Assembly: GCA_002314715.1 (NCBI GenBank)
Contig: DCGY01000054.1
Span: 1-20,434, forward strand
Direction: 5' to 3'
DNA length: 20,434 nucleotides
Source: Lachnospiraceae bacterium UBA1766
GTDB lineage: Bacteria; Bacillota; Clostridia; Lachnospirales; Lachnospiraceae
The position numbers and the translations under genes were made by a program. Each line of letters opens with the position of its first letter. Within the stretch, counting starts at the first letter, position 1. Of this stretch, positions 1-7,108 are shown in pieces. The notes beneath the pieces are model-generated. The model had not been told where the DNA came from and ran no database searches. It saw only the letters and a program-made list of their open reading frames with translations.

Positions 1-31
1 TGCAATTAGGTTGGAAATCTACCAAAATTTT

Positions 32-2143
32 TTAAACCTCAAAAAGAAGGTCTGCGTAGGTAGGCATAGGCCAGTATTTTTTCTCTACCATCTGCTCCAA
101 TTCATCTACCGGAGTACGGAGTGCGCGCATAGCGGGAACTACCTGACGATAGTAGAAAAAGGCCTGATCTTTTCCCTGCTTCATAGCAGTTGCATTCGCC
201 TCTGCTTCCTGAAGCTTGGACAAAGCATCCTCTGCCTCTGCCAGCTTATCCGTAAGCATGGCAAGCATTTTTGCAGATACCGCATTGGATACCCCTGCAT
301 CCTTCAACTTCAGGGTGGTATCGGCCAAAACGCCGGCATATTCCATCACTGCGGGAAGAATCTGGGTCGTAGCCATATCAATCATGGTAAGCGCCTCGAT
401 ATTTACACTCTTTGCATAGGTTTCATAGAGAACCTCTGCTCTGGAGTGAAGCTCTGCCTCGGTGAAAATTCCGAATTTTTCGAAAAGCTGTACAGCCTTG
501 GGGGTTGTCAAGGTATCCACTGCCTCTACCATGGAAGGAATATTGGGAAGACCTCTTCTGGCAGCTTCCTCCTCCCATTCCTTGGCATAGCCGTTACCGT
601 TAAAGATAATCCGCTGATGCTTGGTCATGTATTCCTTGATCAAATCATGCACAGCAAGTTCAAAGTCTTCTGCCGCCTCCAAACGATCTGCGGCCTCACA
701 AAAGGCTTCTGCTACGATTGCATTCAAAGTGGTATTGGGGCTTCCGATGGAATCGGAGCTTCCCACACTACGGAACTCAAATTTATTTCCGGTAAATGCA
801 AAGGGTGAAGTTCTGTTACGATCGGTAGCATCCTTTACAAAATCCGGCAATGTGGAAACGCCGGTACGAAGGACACCGCCCTCCTTTAAGGAATCTGCTT
901 TACCGGTTTCCACCAGCTGATTTACCACATCCTCTAACTGTTCACCCAAAAAGATGGAGATAATCGCGGGAGGTGCCTCATAGCCACCAAGTCTCTGATC
1001 GTTTCCCACATTGGATGCACTCTGGCGAAGCAAATCGGCGTGAGTGTCCACAGCCTTCATGATACAAGCCAGTACCAGAAGGAACTGAATATTGTCATTG
1101 GGGGTCTGGCCCGGCTCCAACAAATTGATACCGTTATCGGTGGTAATGGACCAGTTATTATGTTTACCGGAACCGTTGACTCTCGCAAAAGGCTTCTCAT
1201 GAAGCATACAACGAAGTCCATGATATCCGGCTACTCTCTTTAAGGTTTCCATAACCAGCTGATTGTGATCTACCGCCACGTTTGCAGACTCGTAAATAGG
1301 AGCTACTTCGTGCTGTGCGGGAGCTGCCTCATTGTGCTGGGTTTTGGAGGTAACACCTAATTTCCAAAGTTCTAAATTCACATCATGCATGAAACCGCCC
1401 ACGCGCTCACGGATTACACCGAAATAGTGATCATCCATTTCCTGTCCCTTGGGAGCAGGTGCGCCGAACAAAGTTCTGCCGGCAAAAAGAATATCCTCTC
1501 TTTGCAAAGCCTTCTTGGCATCTACCAGGAAGTACTCCTGCTCTGCACCTACAGATGCAGTTACCTTCTTTGCTTCTGTATTGCCGAACAAACGAACAAT
1601 TCGAATTGCCTGCTTGCTAAGGGCTTCCATCGAGCGAAGAAGGGGGGTTTTTTTATCCAGCGCCTCACCGGTATAAGAGCAAAATGCGGTGGGAATGCAA
1701 AGGGTTGGACCGGTGGCGGTCTCCTTGATAAATGCCGGGGAAGTAATATCCCAGGTTGTATATCCGCGGGCTTCGAAGGTCGCACGAAGTCCTCCGGAGG
1801 GGAAGGAAGAAGCATCCGGCTCGCCCTTAATCAGCTCCTTGCCGGAAAATTCCATAATCATTTTGCCGGTTTCATCCGGATGGGTTACAAATGCATCATG
1901 CTTTTCAGCAGTGATGCCGGTAAGGGGTTGGAACCAATGGGTGTAATGTGTAGCTCCGTTTTCTACTGCCCAGTCCTTCATTGCCTTCGCAATAACATCT
2001 GCGGCTTCCTTTGAAAGCTCTCCGCCTTCGTCCATAATCTTTTTGACTTCCTTAAAGGTACCCTTGGGCAAGCGCTCTTTCATCTTACCAAGTGTAAACA
2101 CTTTCGAGGCAAAAATCTCTTCCACATTTACCATCTCGCTCAT
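32..2143 (-). CDS. glnN: Type III glutamine synthetase (GlnN/GSIII), 703 aa
   Basis: ATP-dependent ligation of ammonia to glutamate giving glutamine, in the cytoplasm. The length near 700 residues is that of the large GSIII family, not GSI (about 450). Visible landmarks: GAEQEYFLVD at about residues 199-208 (metal and glutamate-binding Glu residues), NGSGKHNNWS at about 323-332 (ATP and glutamate site, His and Asn conserved), and FEFRSVGSSDS at about 455-465 (the catalytic-core Arg region). The C-terminal 200 residues are helical and GSIII-like. The ATG is preceded by GAGAGGA, and the gap after trhP is only 29 nt, so it is probably cotranscribed with trhP. No promoter of its own and no nitrogen-control site was recognised. 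It is complete; the stop codon lies 31 bases from the window edge. Confidence 0.96.
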   Translation of the reverse strand: MSEMVNVEEIFASKVFTLGKMKERLPKGTFKEVKKIMDEGGELSKEAADVIAKAMKDWAVENGATHYTHWFQPLTGITAEKHDAFVTHPDETGKMIMEFSGKELIKGEPDASSFPSGGLRATFEARGYTTWDITSPAFIKETATGPTLCIPTAFCSYTGEALDKKTPLLRSMEALSKQAIRIVRLFGNTEAKKVTASVGAEQEYFLVDAKKALQREDILFAGRTLFGAPAPKGQEMDDHYFGVIRERVGGFMHDVNLELWKLGVTSKTQHNEAAPAQHEVAPIYESANVAVDHNQLVMETLKRVAGYHGLRCMLHEKPFARVNGSGKHNNWSITTDNGINLLEPGQTPNDNIQFLLVLACIMKAVDTHADLLRQSASNVGNDQRLGGYEAPPAIISIFLGEQLEDVVNQLVETGKADSLKEGGVLRTGVSTLPDFVKDATDRNRTSPFAFTGNKFEFRSVGSSDSIGSPNTTLNAIVAEAFCEAADRLEAAEDFELAVHDLIKEYMTKHQRIIFNGNGYAKEWEEEAARRGLPNIPSMVEAVDTLTTPKAVQLFEKFGIFTEAELHSRAEVLYETYAKSVNIEALTMIDMATTQILPAVMEYAGVLADTTLKLKDAGVSNAVSAKMLAMLTDKLAEAEDALSKLQEAEANATAMKQGKDQAFFYYRQVVPAMRALRTPVDELEQMVEKKYWPMPTYADLLFEV

Positions 2144-2172
2144 TCTTTTATCCTCTCTCTTTTCCTTTTCGC

Positions 2173-3432
2173 CTATTCCACGGGCGATTCGTTTTTCACT
2201 CTTAAAAGGTCAAACTCTTCTGCTGCGACAGAAAGTTTTACCCAGATCAACTGTTTCGAATGAGGACAGCTTTCCACGGCATCCCCGTTCTCATCATACA
2301 TTGCCTCAACCGTAACGGGAACATTTTCTCCGTTTGGTTTCATAATTTCGATTTGATCTCCCACACAGAACTTGTTTCTCTGGGTGATACGAATCAAATC
2401 CTCTTTTTTCTCCTCTACAATTCCCAGATACACATACTCATTTACATAAGTATTGGAATCATAGATTTGTGTGTTTTCATCCGGCTTACCGTAGTAAAAA
2501 CCGGTAGTGAACTGCCGATAGGTACACTTGGCAATTTCGCTTCTGTACCATTCCATATTCTGCTCATACAAGGCAGGATCCTGCTTGTAATCGTCAATGG
2601 CCTTTCGATAGGTCCGGGCTACGGACGCTACGTAAAGAGCCGTTTTCATACGGCCTTCAATTTTCAGGCTGTCGATTCCCGCATCCAAAATATCCGGAAT
2701 ATGCTCAATCATGCATAAATCCTTGGAATTAAAGATGTATGTCCCTCTCTCGTTTTCATACACCGGCAGATATACTCCCGGTCTCTGTTCTTCCACAACA
2801 GCGTATTTCCAACGGCAGGGATGGGTACAGGCACCCTGATTGGCATCTCTTCCGGTAAAGTAATTACTCAAAAGACATCGGCCGGAATAAGAGATACACA
2901 TGGCGCCGTGAATAAAGCTCTCGATTTCCATTTCTTCCGGAATGTGTTCACGGATTGCCTTGATTTCCTTTAAGGACAATTCTCTTGCGGAAACCACGCG
3001 CTTGGCTCCCATCTTCCACCAGAACCGATAGGTCTGGTAATTGGTATTGTTTGCCTGGGTGGAAATATGGATTTCCACGTCGGGCCATACTTCCCTCGCT
3101 ATGGTAAACATGCCGGGATCGGAGATAATAAGTGCATCCGCCGTTTCCGGCTTCATGTCTCGTAATTGTTCAAAATATTCTCTTGCGCCATCCAAATCCT
3201 CGTTGTGAGCCAGGATGTTCGCGGTTACATATACCTTTACTCCACGGGCATGGGCAAACACAATTCCCTCTGCCATCTCCTCCATGGAAAAGTTTTTGGC
3301 CTTTGCACGAAGCCCGAAGGCTTCCCCGCCGATGTATACCGCATCCGCTCCGAAGATTACCGCAGTCTTTAATACTTCCAGGCTGCTGGCCGGAATCAAA
3401 AGTTCCGTCTTACGGGTGTCTGTTTTTTGCAT
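2173..3432 (-). CDS. trhP: U32-family protein, tRNA 5-hydroxyuridine synthase TrhP-like
   Basis: Peptidase-U32 family protein of 419 aa. The family signature ESFIHGAMC is at residues 171-179, followed by SYSGRC (181-186) and ACTHPC (201-206). Cys179, Cys186, Cys202 and Cys206 form a C-x6-C-x15-C-x3-C set suited to the Fe-S cluster found in this family. Despite the name, characterised relatives (E. coli YegQ/TrhP, B. subtilis YrrN/YrrO) make 5-hydroxyuridine at wobble position 34 of tRNA using prephenate. The functional call is strengthened because the next gene upstream is a TrmR-type O-methyltransferase that methylates that product; the gap is 35 nt. The ATG is preceded by GAGGACGAAAAA. Whether it acts as a protease (the old family annotation) cannot be excluded from sequence, but no protease catalytic signature is evident. 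Confidence 0.88.
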   Translation of the reverse strand: MQKTDTRKTELLIPASSLEVLKTAVIFGADAVYIGGEAFGLRAKAKNFSMEEMAEGIVFAHARGVKVYVTANILAHNEDLDGAREYFEQLRDMKPETADALIISDPGMFTIAREVWPDVEIHISTQANNTNYQTYRFWWKMGAKRVVSARELSLKEIKAIREHIPEEMEIESFIHGAMCISYSGRCLLSNYFTGRDANQGACTHPCRWKYAVVEEQRPGVYLPVYENERGTYIFNSKDLCMIEHIPDILDAGIDSLKIEGRMKTALYVASVARTYRKAIDDYKQDPALYEQNMEWYRSEIAKCTYRQFTTGFYYGKPDENTQIYDSNTYVNEYVYLGIVEEKKEDLIRITQRNKFCVGDQIEIMKPNGENVPVTVEAMYDENGDAVESCPHSKQLIWVKLSVAAEEFDLLRVKNESPVE

Positions 3433-3467
3433 TTTTTCGTCCTCATATCAAAACTCATTGCACCATT

Positions 3468-4112
3468 TTATGAAAGCTTGGTGCTCAGTGTCACACCGTC
3501 GCCCACCGGCAAAATAACGGTTTCCAATTGGGGATTGTGCTTCAATTCATATAAATAATCCCGCATTCTGGCATGAATGGTCCGATTTCTGCGGGTTACC
3601 GCGAAACGGGACTCAATGATGTCTCCATCCTGCAGTACATTGTCCGAAATCAAAAGTCCTCCCGGCGCCAAAAGGCGAAGGATGTCCGGCATAAAATGAA
3701 TGTACTGGCCCTTGGCCGCATCCATAAAAATCATGTCATAGGGGCCTTCCAATTCCTTTAAAATCTCGGTAGCATCCCCTTCCAAAAGGGTAATCTGCTC
3801 CTCTTTTTGGCCTCGTTTAAAATTTTCTTTGGCAATGGGGATACGCTTCTCATATTTCTCGATTGTCGTGATATGACAATCCTTCGGCGCATACTCGCTC
3901 ATTAACAAAGCAGAAAAGCCGATAGCAGTCCCAACCTCCAGGATATTCTTCGGCTTGTTATTCGCCAATAGAAATTTCATCAACGCCTGCATGGATTTCC
4001 GGATAATCGGAACCTCGGTTTCTATGGCTTCTTTCTCTATTTGATCCAAAAAAGGGGTGTTGCCTTTATCCAAAGAATCAATAAAGACAGACATTCTTTC
4101 TTCCACTATCAT
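3468..4112 (-). CDS. trmR: SAM-dependent O-methyltransferase, tRNA 5-hydroxyuridine methyltransferase TrmR-like
   Basis: Class I O-methyltransferase fold, 214 aa. SAM motif I is ILEVGTAIGFSA (about residues 57-68). The metal and substrate residues of the family appear as DMIFMDAAKG (Asp131) and SDNVL (Asp157, Asn158). The protein matches B. subtilis YrrM/TrmR, which converts tRNA 5-hydroxyuridine-34 to 5-methoxyuridine. Gene order supports this: mltG-like - trmR - trhP mirrors yrrL-yrrM-yrrN/O. The start codon overlaps the stop of the mltG-like gene (ATGA), so translation is probably coupled. A second in-frame ATG (base 4094) has GGAAG before it and is a possible alternative start, but the upstream start fits the YrrM N-terminus better. 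A catechol or caffeoyl-CoA-type substrate is the generic alternative, less likely given the neighbours. Confidence 0.87.
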   Translation of the reverse strand: MIVEERMSVFIDSLDKGNTPFLDQIEKEAIETEVPIIRKSMQALMKFLLANNKPKNILEVGTAIGFSALLMSEYAPKDCHITTIEKYEKRIPIAKENFKRGQKEEQITLLEGDATEILKELEGPYDMIFMDAAKGQYIHFMPDILRLLAPGGLLISDNVLQDGDIIESRFAVTRRNRTIHARMRDYLYELKHNPQLETVILPVGDGVTLSTKLS

Positions 4113-4501
4113 GCGTCTTCTTTATCCTTTTCTTCCTCCGGATCCGCTGCCATCGCGGCAAACATCTCTTCCGCGGTCATGGAGGTACTCAACTCATAAA
4201 TGCCGGGCTTAATATCCTTGCGATATTCCGAGCAGTAGTACTGCAGTACAAACAGCTTACTATCCCGAATCAGGCCCTTGCTTTCAAACATTTTTCCCAT
4301 ATTGATCGGTGACATATCCTGAGAAATACTGACCGATACGACTCGTCCTTCTCCCTCTGTCATGGCAGGTTCCTGAAAAATACGATAGCCGTAGTCATAA
4401 CTTATGATGATTCCCTGGTAAATGAGATAAATAGCACCCAACACGATCGCCACACGGATTGCTATACTCAACAGGTTTCCAATCAGGCTTTCAGACTTCA
4501 T
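4109..4501 (-). CDS. Short MltG-like membrane protein lacking the transglycosylase domain
   Basis: 130 aa. One hydrophobic segment (about residues 11-33) follows a short N-terminus with little charge, so a single-pass membrane protein facing outward is expected. The rest resembles the LysM-like N-terminal subdomain of endolytic transglycosylase MltG/YceG: a beta strand with VSVSISQ, then a helix with MGKMFESKGLIRDSKLFVLQYY, then KPGIYELSTSMTAEEMFAAM, like the family's 'AGTYRLS-MS-EEI' region. Full MltG is about 330-380 aa and has a catalytic Glu in a C-terminal domain; none is present, and the gene stops cleanly and overlaps trmR by 4 nt. Position matches yrrL (mltG) of B. subtilis. The ATG has AGGAAGGAAATAG before it. 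The C-terminus is strongly acidic (EEEKDKEDA). Role unknown; a regulator or partner of cell-wall synthesis is inference only. Confidence 0.8.
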   Translation of the reverse strand: MKSESLIGNLLSIAIRVAIVLGAIYLIYQGIIISYDYGYRIFQEPAMTEGEGRVVSVSISQDMSPINMGKMFESKGLIRDSKLFVLQYYCSEYRKDIKPGIYELSTSMTAEEMFAAMAADPEEEKDKEDA

Positions 4502-4514
4502 CTATTTCCTTCCT

Positions 4515-4835
4515 TTACTCAAAATCCAACGACTCTGTAATGTGGATGTTGATTTCCTGCATCATTCTGCAAAAATCCAGTTCGGAGGCAAGAAAATCAT
4601 TTACCAAAGGATTTTCACGAAAATCCGCATATTCCCGTTCAAACTGCTCCAGCTTATCAAAGGCATTCTCTCCACCGGTCTGCAATTCGAAATTTTTGGT
4701 ACGATAGTCATCGATTTGCTCTTTTAATCCGGGCACTTCCTTGACGCGTTTGAGCTGCTCTTCATAATTTCGATAGCTTTCGCTTTCCTTAATGGCACGG
4801 ATTAATTCTTCCACTTCTTTGTCTACATTGCTCAT
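4515..4835 (-). CDS. YlbF/YmcA-family protein
   Basis: 106 aa, helical, with no membrane segment: a run of amphipathic helices including ELIRAIKESESYRNYEEQLKRV, then VPGLKEQIDDYRTKNFELQ, and a C-terminal helix around LDFCRMMQEIN. This is the pattern of the YlbF/YmcA family. In B. subtilis YlbF, YmcA and YaaT form the Y-complex that directs RNase Y to specific transcripts. Here the gene follows RNase J by 57 nt and precedes the mltG-like gene by 13 nt, which suggests an RNA-decay link (inference). I chose the ATG at 4835 rather than the one at 4883 because AAGGAGAG lies about 10 nt upstream of it and because the family starts close to this point. Which paralogue (YlbF or YmcA type) it is cannot be told by eye. 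Confidence 0.85.
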   Translation of the reverse strand: MSNVDKEVEELIRAIKESESYRNYEEQLKRVKEVPGLKEQIDDYRTKNFELQTGGENAFDKLEQFEREYADFRENPLVNDFLASELDFCRMMQEINIHITESLDFE

Positions 4836-4892
4836 ATTGTATCTTCTCTCCTTCGAAAATTCAAGTATTACATAGGAGTCCATGTATTTCTT

Positions 4893-6566
4893 TTATACTT
4901 CCATGATAATCGGCAAAATCATGGGACGACGTTTGGTCTTTTTCCAAACGTACTCGCTCAGCACATCCTTGGTGGTGGATTTCAGTTTTCCCCAGTCGGT
5001 AATTCCCCGATCCAAACATGCCTGAAGCGCCTCATCCACCGTAATTCTGGCCTCTTCCATCAATTCATCGGATTCCTTTACATATACAAATCCTCTGGAA
5101 ACGATATCGGGACCGGCGATCAAAGTGCCACTGTATTTTTCCAGGCTCATAACCACAATCAGGATACCGTCCTCGCCCAAACGCTGTCTGTCGCGAAGCA
5201 CTACATTCCCTACATCGCCTACGCCCAAACCGTCTACCAGAATACCGCCGGTGGGCACCTTTCCAACGACCTGTGCCTGCTCATCACTTAATTCCAGAAC
5301 ATCGCCGGAGGACATGATAAATATATTGTCCTTCTCAATGCCAAGGCCTTCCGCAATTCTGGCCTGCGCCTTTAAATGCTTGTATTCCCCGTGTACCGGA
5401 ATGGAATACTTAGGCTGTACCAGTGTATAAATCAGCTTGATTTCCTCCTGGCAGGCATGACCGGATACATGCGCATCCTGGAAAATTACCTCTGCACCCT
5501 TCCGCAGAAGCTCGTTGATAATACGGGTTACCGACTTCTCATTGCCGGGAATGGGGCTGGAGGAGAAAATAACCGTATCTCCCGCTCCGATAGTAATCTT
5601 TCGGTGCATATTGTTTGCCATTCGGGAAAGGGCCGCCATACTCTCACCCTGACTTCCCGTGGTGATAATAACCTGTTGCTCGTCCGGATAGTTCTTCATC
5701 TGATCCAGGTCAATCAGCGTGTTCTCGGGAATATTGATACACTCCAAAGAACGGGCGGTCTCGATGATATTTACCATGCTTCGACCTTCCACCGCCACCT
5801 TACGGCCAAACTTGTAGGCAGTGTTGATAATCTGCTGTACACGGTCTACATTGGAAGCAAAGGTTGCCACAAAAATTCTTGTATTTTTATGTTCTTCAAA
5901 CAAGGTATCAAAGGTTTTTCCCACTGTTTTCTCAGAGGGTGTAAATCCGGGACGCTCCGCATTGGTGGAATCGCACATCAGCGCCAGAACACCTTTTTTG
6001 CCAAGCTCTGCAAAACGCTGCAAATCAATGGCATCACCAAATACCGGTGTATAATCCACCTTAAAGTCTCCGGTGTGTACCACAACGCCTGCCGGAGAAT
6101 AAATGGCAAGGGCTGCAGCATCCACAATACTGTGGTTTGTCTTAATAAATTCTACCCGAAACTGTCCCAGGTTGATGGACTGACCAAACTTCACCACTTT
6201 TCTCTTGGTGCCCTTGGTCATACCATGCTCTGTCAGCTTATGTTCAATAATGCCCATGGTAAGTCGAGTCGCATAAATGGGCACATTTACATCACGAAGT
6301 ACATAAGGCAACGCGCCGATGTGGTCCTCGTGTCCATGCGTAATCATGAATCCTTTCACACGGTCAATGTTGTCCCTTAAGTAGGTGACATCCGGGATTA
6401 CCAGGTCGATTCCCAGCATATCATCCGCCGGAAAAGCCAATCCGCAATCCACTACAATAATACTGTCTTCATATTCGAAGGCAGTAATGTTCATACCGAT
6501 CTGCTCCAAGCCCCCCAAAGGGATAATTTTCAGCTTGGAACCGCTGTTATTCTCTTTTTTCTTCAA
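4893..6566 (-). CDS. rnj: Ribonuclease J
   Basis: Metallo-beta-lactamase/beta-CASP RNase with 5'-3' exo- and endoribonuclease activity in mRNA decay and rRNA maturation. With the TTG start at 6566 it is 557 aa, the normal family length. Zinc ligands are in THGHEDHIGAL (HGHEDH at 77-82). Later landmarks are VVVHTGDFKVDY, LMCDSTNAERPG, the beta-CASP region with TTGSQGE, FSSSPIPGNE, DAHVSGHACQEE and PVHGEYKHL, then the C-terminal domain. The start is TTG, not ATG: GGAGG sits 7 nt upstream of it (complement of 6574-6578) and the protein begins MKKKENNSGSKLKIIPLGG as in relatives. An in-frame extension to 6638 would add a hydrophobic, unconserved N-terminus. It is preceded by a leader of about 230 nt with strong inverted repeats. 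Whether it is the J1 or J2 type is not decidable here. Confidence 0.96.
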   Translation of the reverse strand: MKKKENNSGSKLKIIPLGGLEQIGMNITAFEYEDSIIVVDCGLAFPADDMLGIDLVIPDVTYLRDNIDRVKGFMITHGHEDHIGALPYVLRDVNVPIYATRLTMGIIEHKLTEHGMTKGTKRKVVKFGQSINLGQFRVEFIKTNHSIVDAAALAIYSPAGVVVHTGDFKVDYTPVFGDAIDLQRFAELGKKGVLALMCDSTNAERPGFTPSEKTVGKTFDTLFEEHKNTRIFVATFASNVDRVQQIINTAYKFGRKVAVEGRSMVNIIETARSLECINIPENTLIDLDQMKNYPDEQQVIITTGSQGESMAALSRMANNMHRKITIGAGDTVIFSSSPIPGNEKSVTRIINELLRKGAEVIFQDAHVSGHACQEEIKLIYTLVQPKYSIPVHGEYKHLKAQARIAEGLGIEKDNIFIMSSGDVLELSDEQAQVVGKVPTGGILVDGLGVGDVGNVVLRDRQRLGEDGILIVVMSLEKYSGTLIAGPDIVSRGFVYVKESDELMEEARITVDEALQACLDRGITDWGKLKSTTKDVLSEYVWKKTKRRPMILPIIMEV

Positions 6567-6573
6567 TGATTTT

Positions 6574-6578
6574 CCTCC
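6574..6578 (-). promoter_or_regulatory. Shine-Dalgarno site fixing the TTG start of RNase J
   Basis: Complement reads GGAGG, with 7 nt (AAAATCA) before TTG at 6566. No comparable site precedes the upstream in-frame candidate at 6638, so this decides the start. Confidence 0.85.
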
Positions 6579-6624
6579 AAAAATACAGAAAAACCTGTCT
6601 GTTATTATGTACTGCGAAATCGAA

Positions 6625-6748
6625 CAAACAAACAACACCCGTTCCGGCGGGGCCCCACTGTTTTTTGTTTGATTTCCGTTGCCAGAGCTTCCCAGGTCCC
6701 CCTTAAGCCACCTTCAAACCTCGGATCTGAACATCGGTACAAGCAAAC
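6625..6748 (-). promoter_or_regulatory. Candidate structured RNA leader of the RNase J gene
   Basis: On the minus strand a rod of 82 nt (6748-6667) can form from four nested helices: GTTTG/CAAAC (6748-6744 with 6671-6667), CCG/CGG (6737-6735 with 6678-6676), CAGA/TCTG (6729-6726 with 6686-6683), and TCCGAGGT/ACCTGGGA (6725-6718 with 6697-6690, one G-G mismatch), capped by a purine-rich 20-nt loop. The 3' strand CAAAC is also the start of a second helix: CAAACAAAAAACA (6671-6659) pairs with TGTTGTTTGTTTG (6637-6625) with one mismatch, enclosing a GC-rich CCCG/CGGG hairpin. The two folds cannot coexist, the arrangement seen in attenuators and riboswitches. I do not recognise a known riboswitch core (no T-box, SAM-I, TPP or glycine consensus). 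No long U-run follows the second hairpin. The structure was found by hand, without energy calculation. Confidence 0.35.
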
Positions 6749-6761
6749 GACGAGTCTTTCC

Positions 6762-6791
6762 AAAAAATATATCGAATCTGCCTTTGGCAGA
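6762..6791 (-). terminator. Weak terminator-like hairpin after the DUF1292 gene
   Basis: Three nucleotides after the stop codon, the minus strand has TCTGCC-AAA-GGCAGA (6791-6777). A six-T run (6767-6762) follows, but nine bases separate it from the stem. This could cause partial termination or protect the 3' end before the RNase J gene. The imperfect spacing keeps confidence low. Confidence 0.35.
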
Positions 6792-6794
6792 AAG

Positions 6795-7064
6795 TTACAC
6801 AATATCTACATCATCCAGCATAGCGGCGAAAACTCCGCCTACTGCCTGCAATTCATCATCGTCGGAAACGATTTCATAAACTGCTTCTTCCTCTCCGTCC
6901 TGGGATAAGTCCTTTAAAATCAGAGCCTCTCCGTCCTCCTCTTCATCATCGGAATCCGTTACCAAAATATAACTTTTTCCGTTGATGCGAGTCTGCTCCA
7001 ACACATAAAAATCAACCGGTTCGTCACCATCGGGACAAAACGTAATCTTTTCCAATTTGCTCAT
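6795..7064 (-). CDS. DUF1292 family protein (YrzB-like)
   Basis: 89 aa, very acidic, with no membrane segment. Pattern: EKITFCPDGDEPVDFYVLEQTRINGKSYILV, then the acidic turn TDSDDEEEDGEALILKDL, then AVYEIVSDDDELQAV. This follows the DUF1292 layout (strand-turn-strand, 'Y-IL--D-E' and 'E-V-DDDEL---'). The function of the family is unknown. It follows ruvX by 44 nt, and the ireB-ruvX-DUF1292 order is conserved in Firmicutes (yrzL-yrrK-yrzB in B. subtilis). The ATG is preceded by AGAGG. The C-terminal residues LDDVDIV are not distinctive. Confidence 0.88.
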   Translation of the reverse strand: MSKLEKITFCPDGDEPVDFYVLEQTRINGKSYILVTDSDDEEEDGEALILKDLSQDGEEEAVYEIVSDDDELQAVGGVFAAMLDDVDIV

Positions 7065-7108
7065 AATTACCTCTATCTTTATTACACATTCGCGTGTTTA
7101 TCGTTTCA

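Noticed and set aside
11..808. 265-residue plus-strand frame opposite the glutamine synthetase gene, and similar long antisense frames at 5376-6380, 13029-13847 and 11117-11653
   Set aside because: Each lies opposite a confidently identified conserved gene, has a Cys/His/Leu-rich composition typical of antisense readings, and lacks ribosome sites.
4515..4883. Longer ylbF-like start at 4883
   Set aside because: The extra 16 residues (MDSYVILEF...) contain the real ribosome site AAGGAGAG for the ATG at 4835 and do not resemble the family N-terminus.
6667..6748. tRNA, SRP RNA or 6S RNA in the RNase J leader (a TTCAGATCC segment resembles a T-loop)
   Set aside because: The T-loop A58 position is G, flanking arms do not pair as in tRNA and there is no acceptor stem; the SRP GGAA-loop core and a 6S closing stem are also absent.
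6605..6802. 65-residue minus-strand frame in the RNase J leader
   Set aside because: It begins with TTG at the end of the DUF1292 gene, has no clear ribosome site, shows no recognisable motif, and lies on top of the inverted repeats; RNA structure explains the stretch better.
7065..7108. ACAC...GTGT hairpin between ruvX and the DUF1292 gene
   Set aside because: Only four base pairs and no T-run; too weak to call a terminator.
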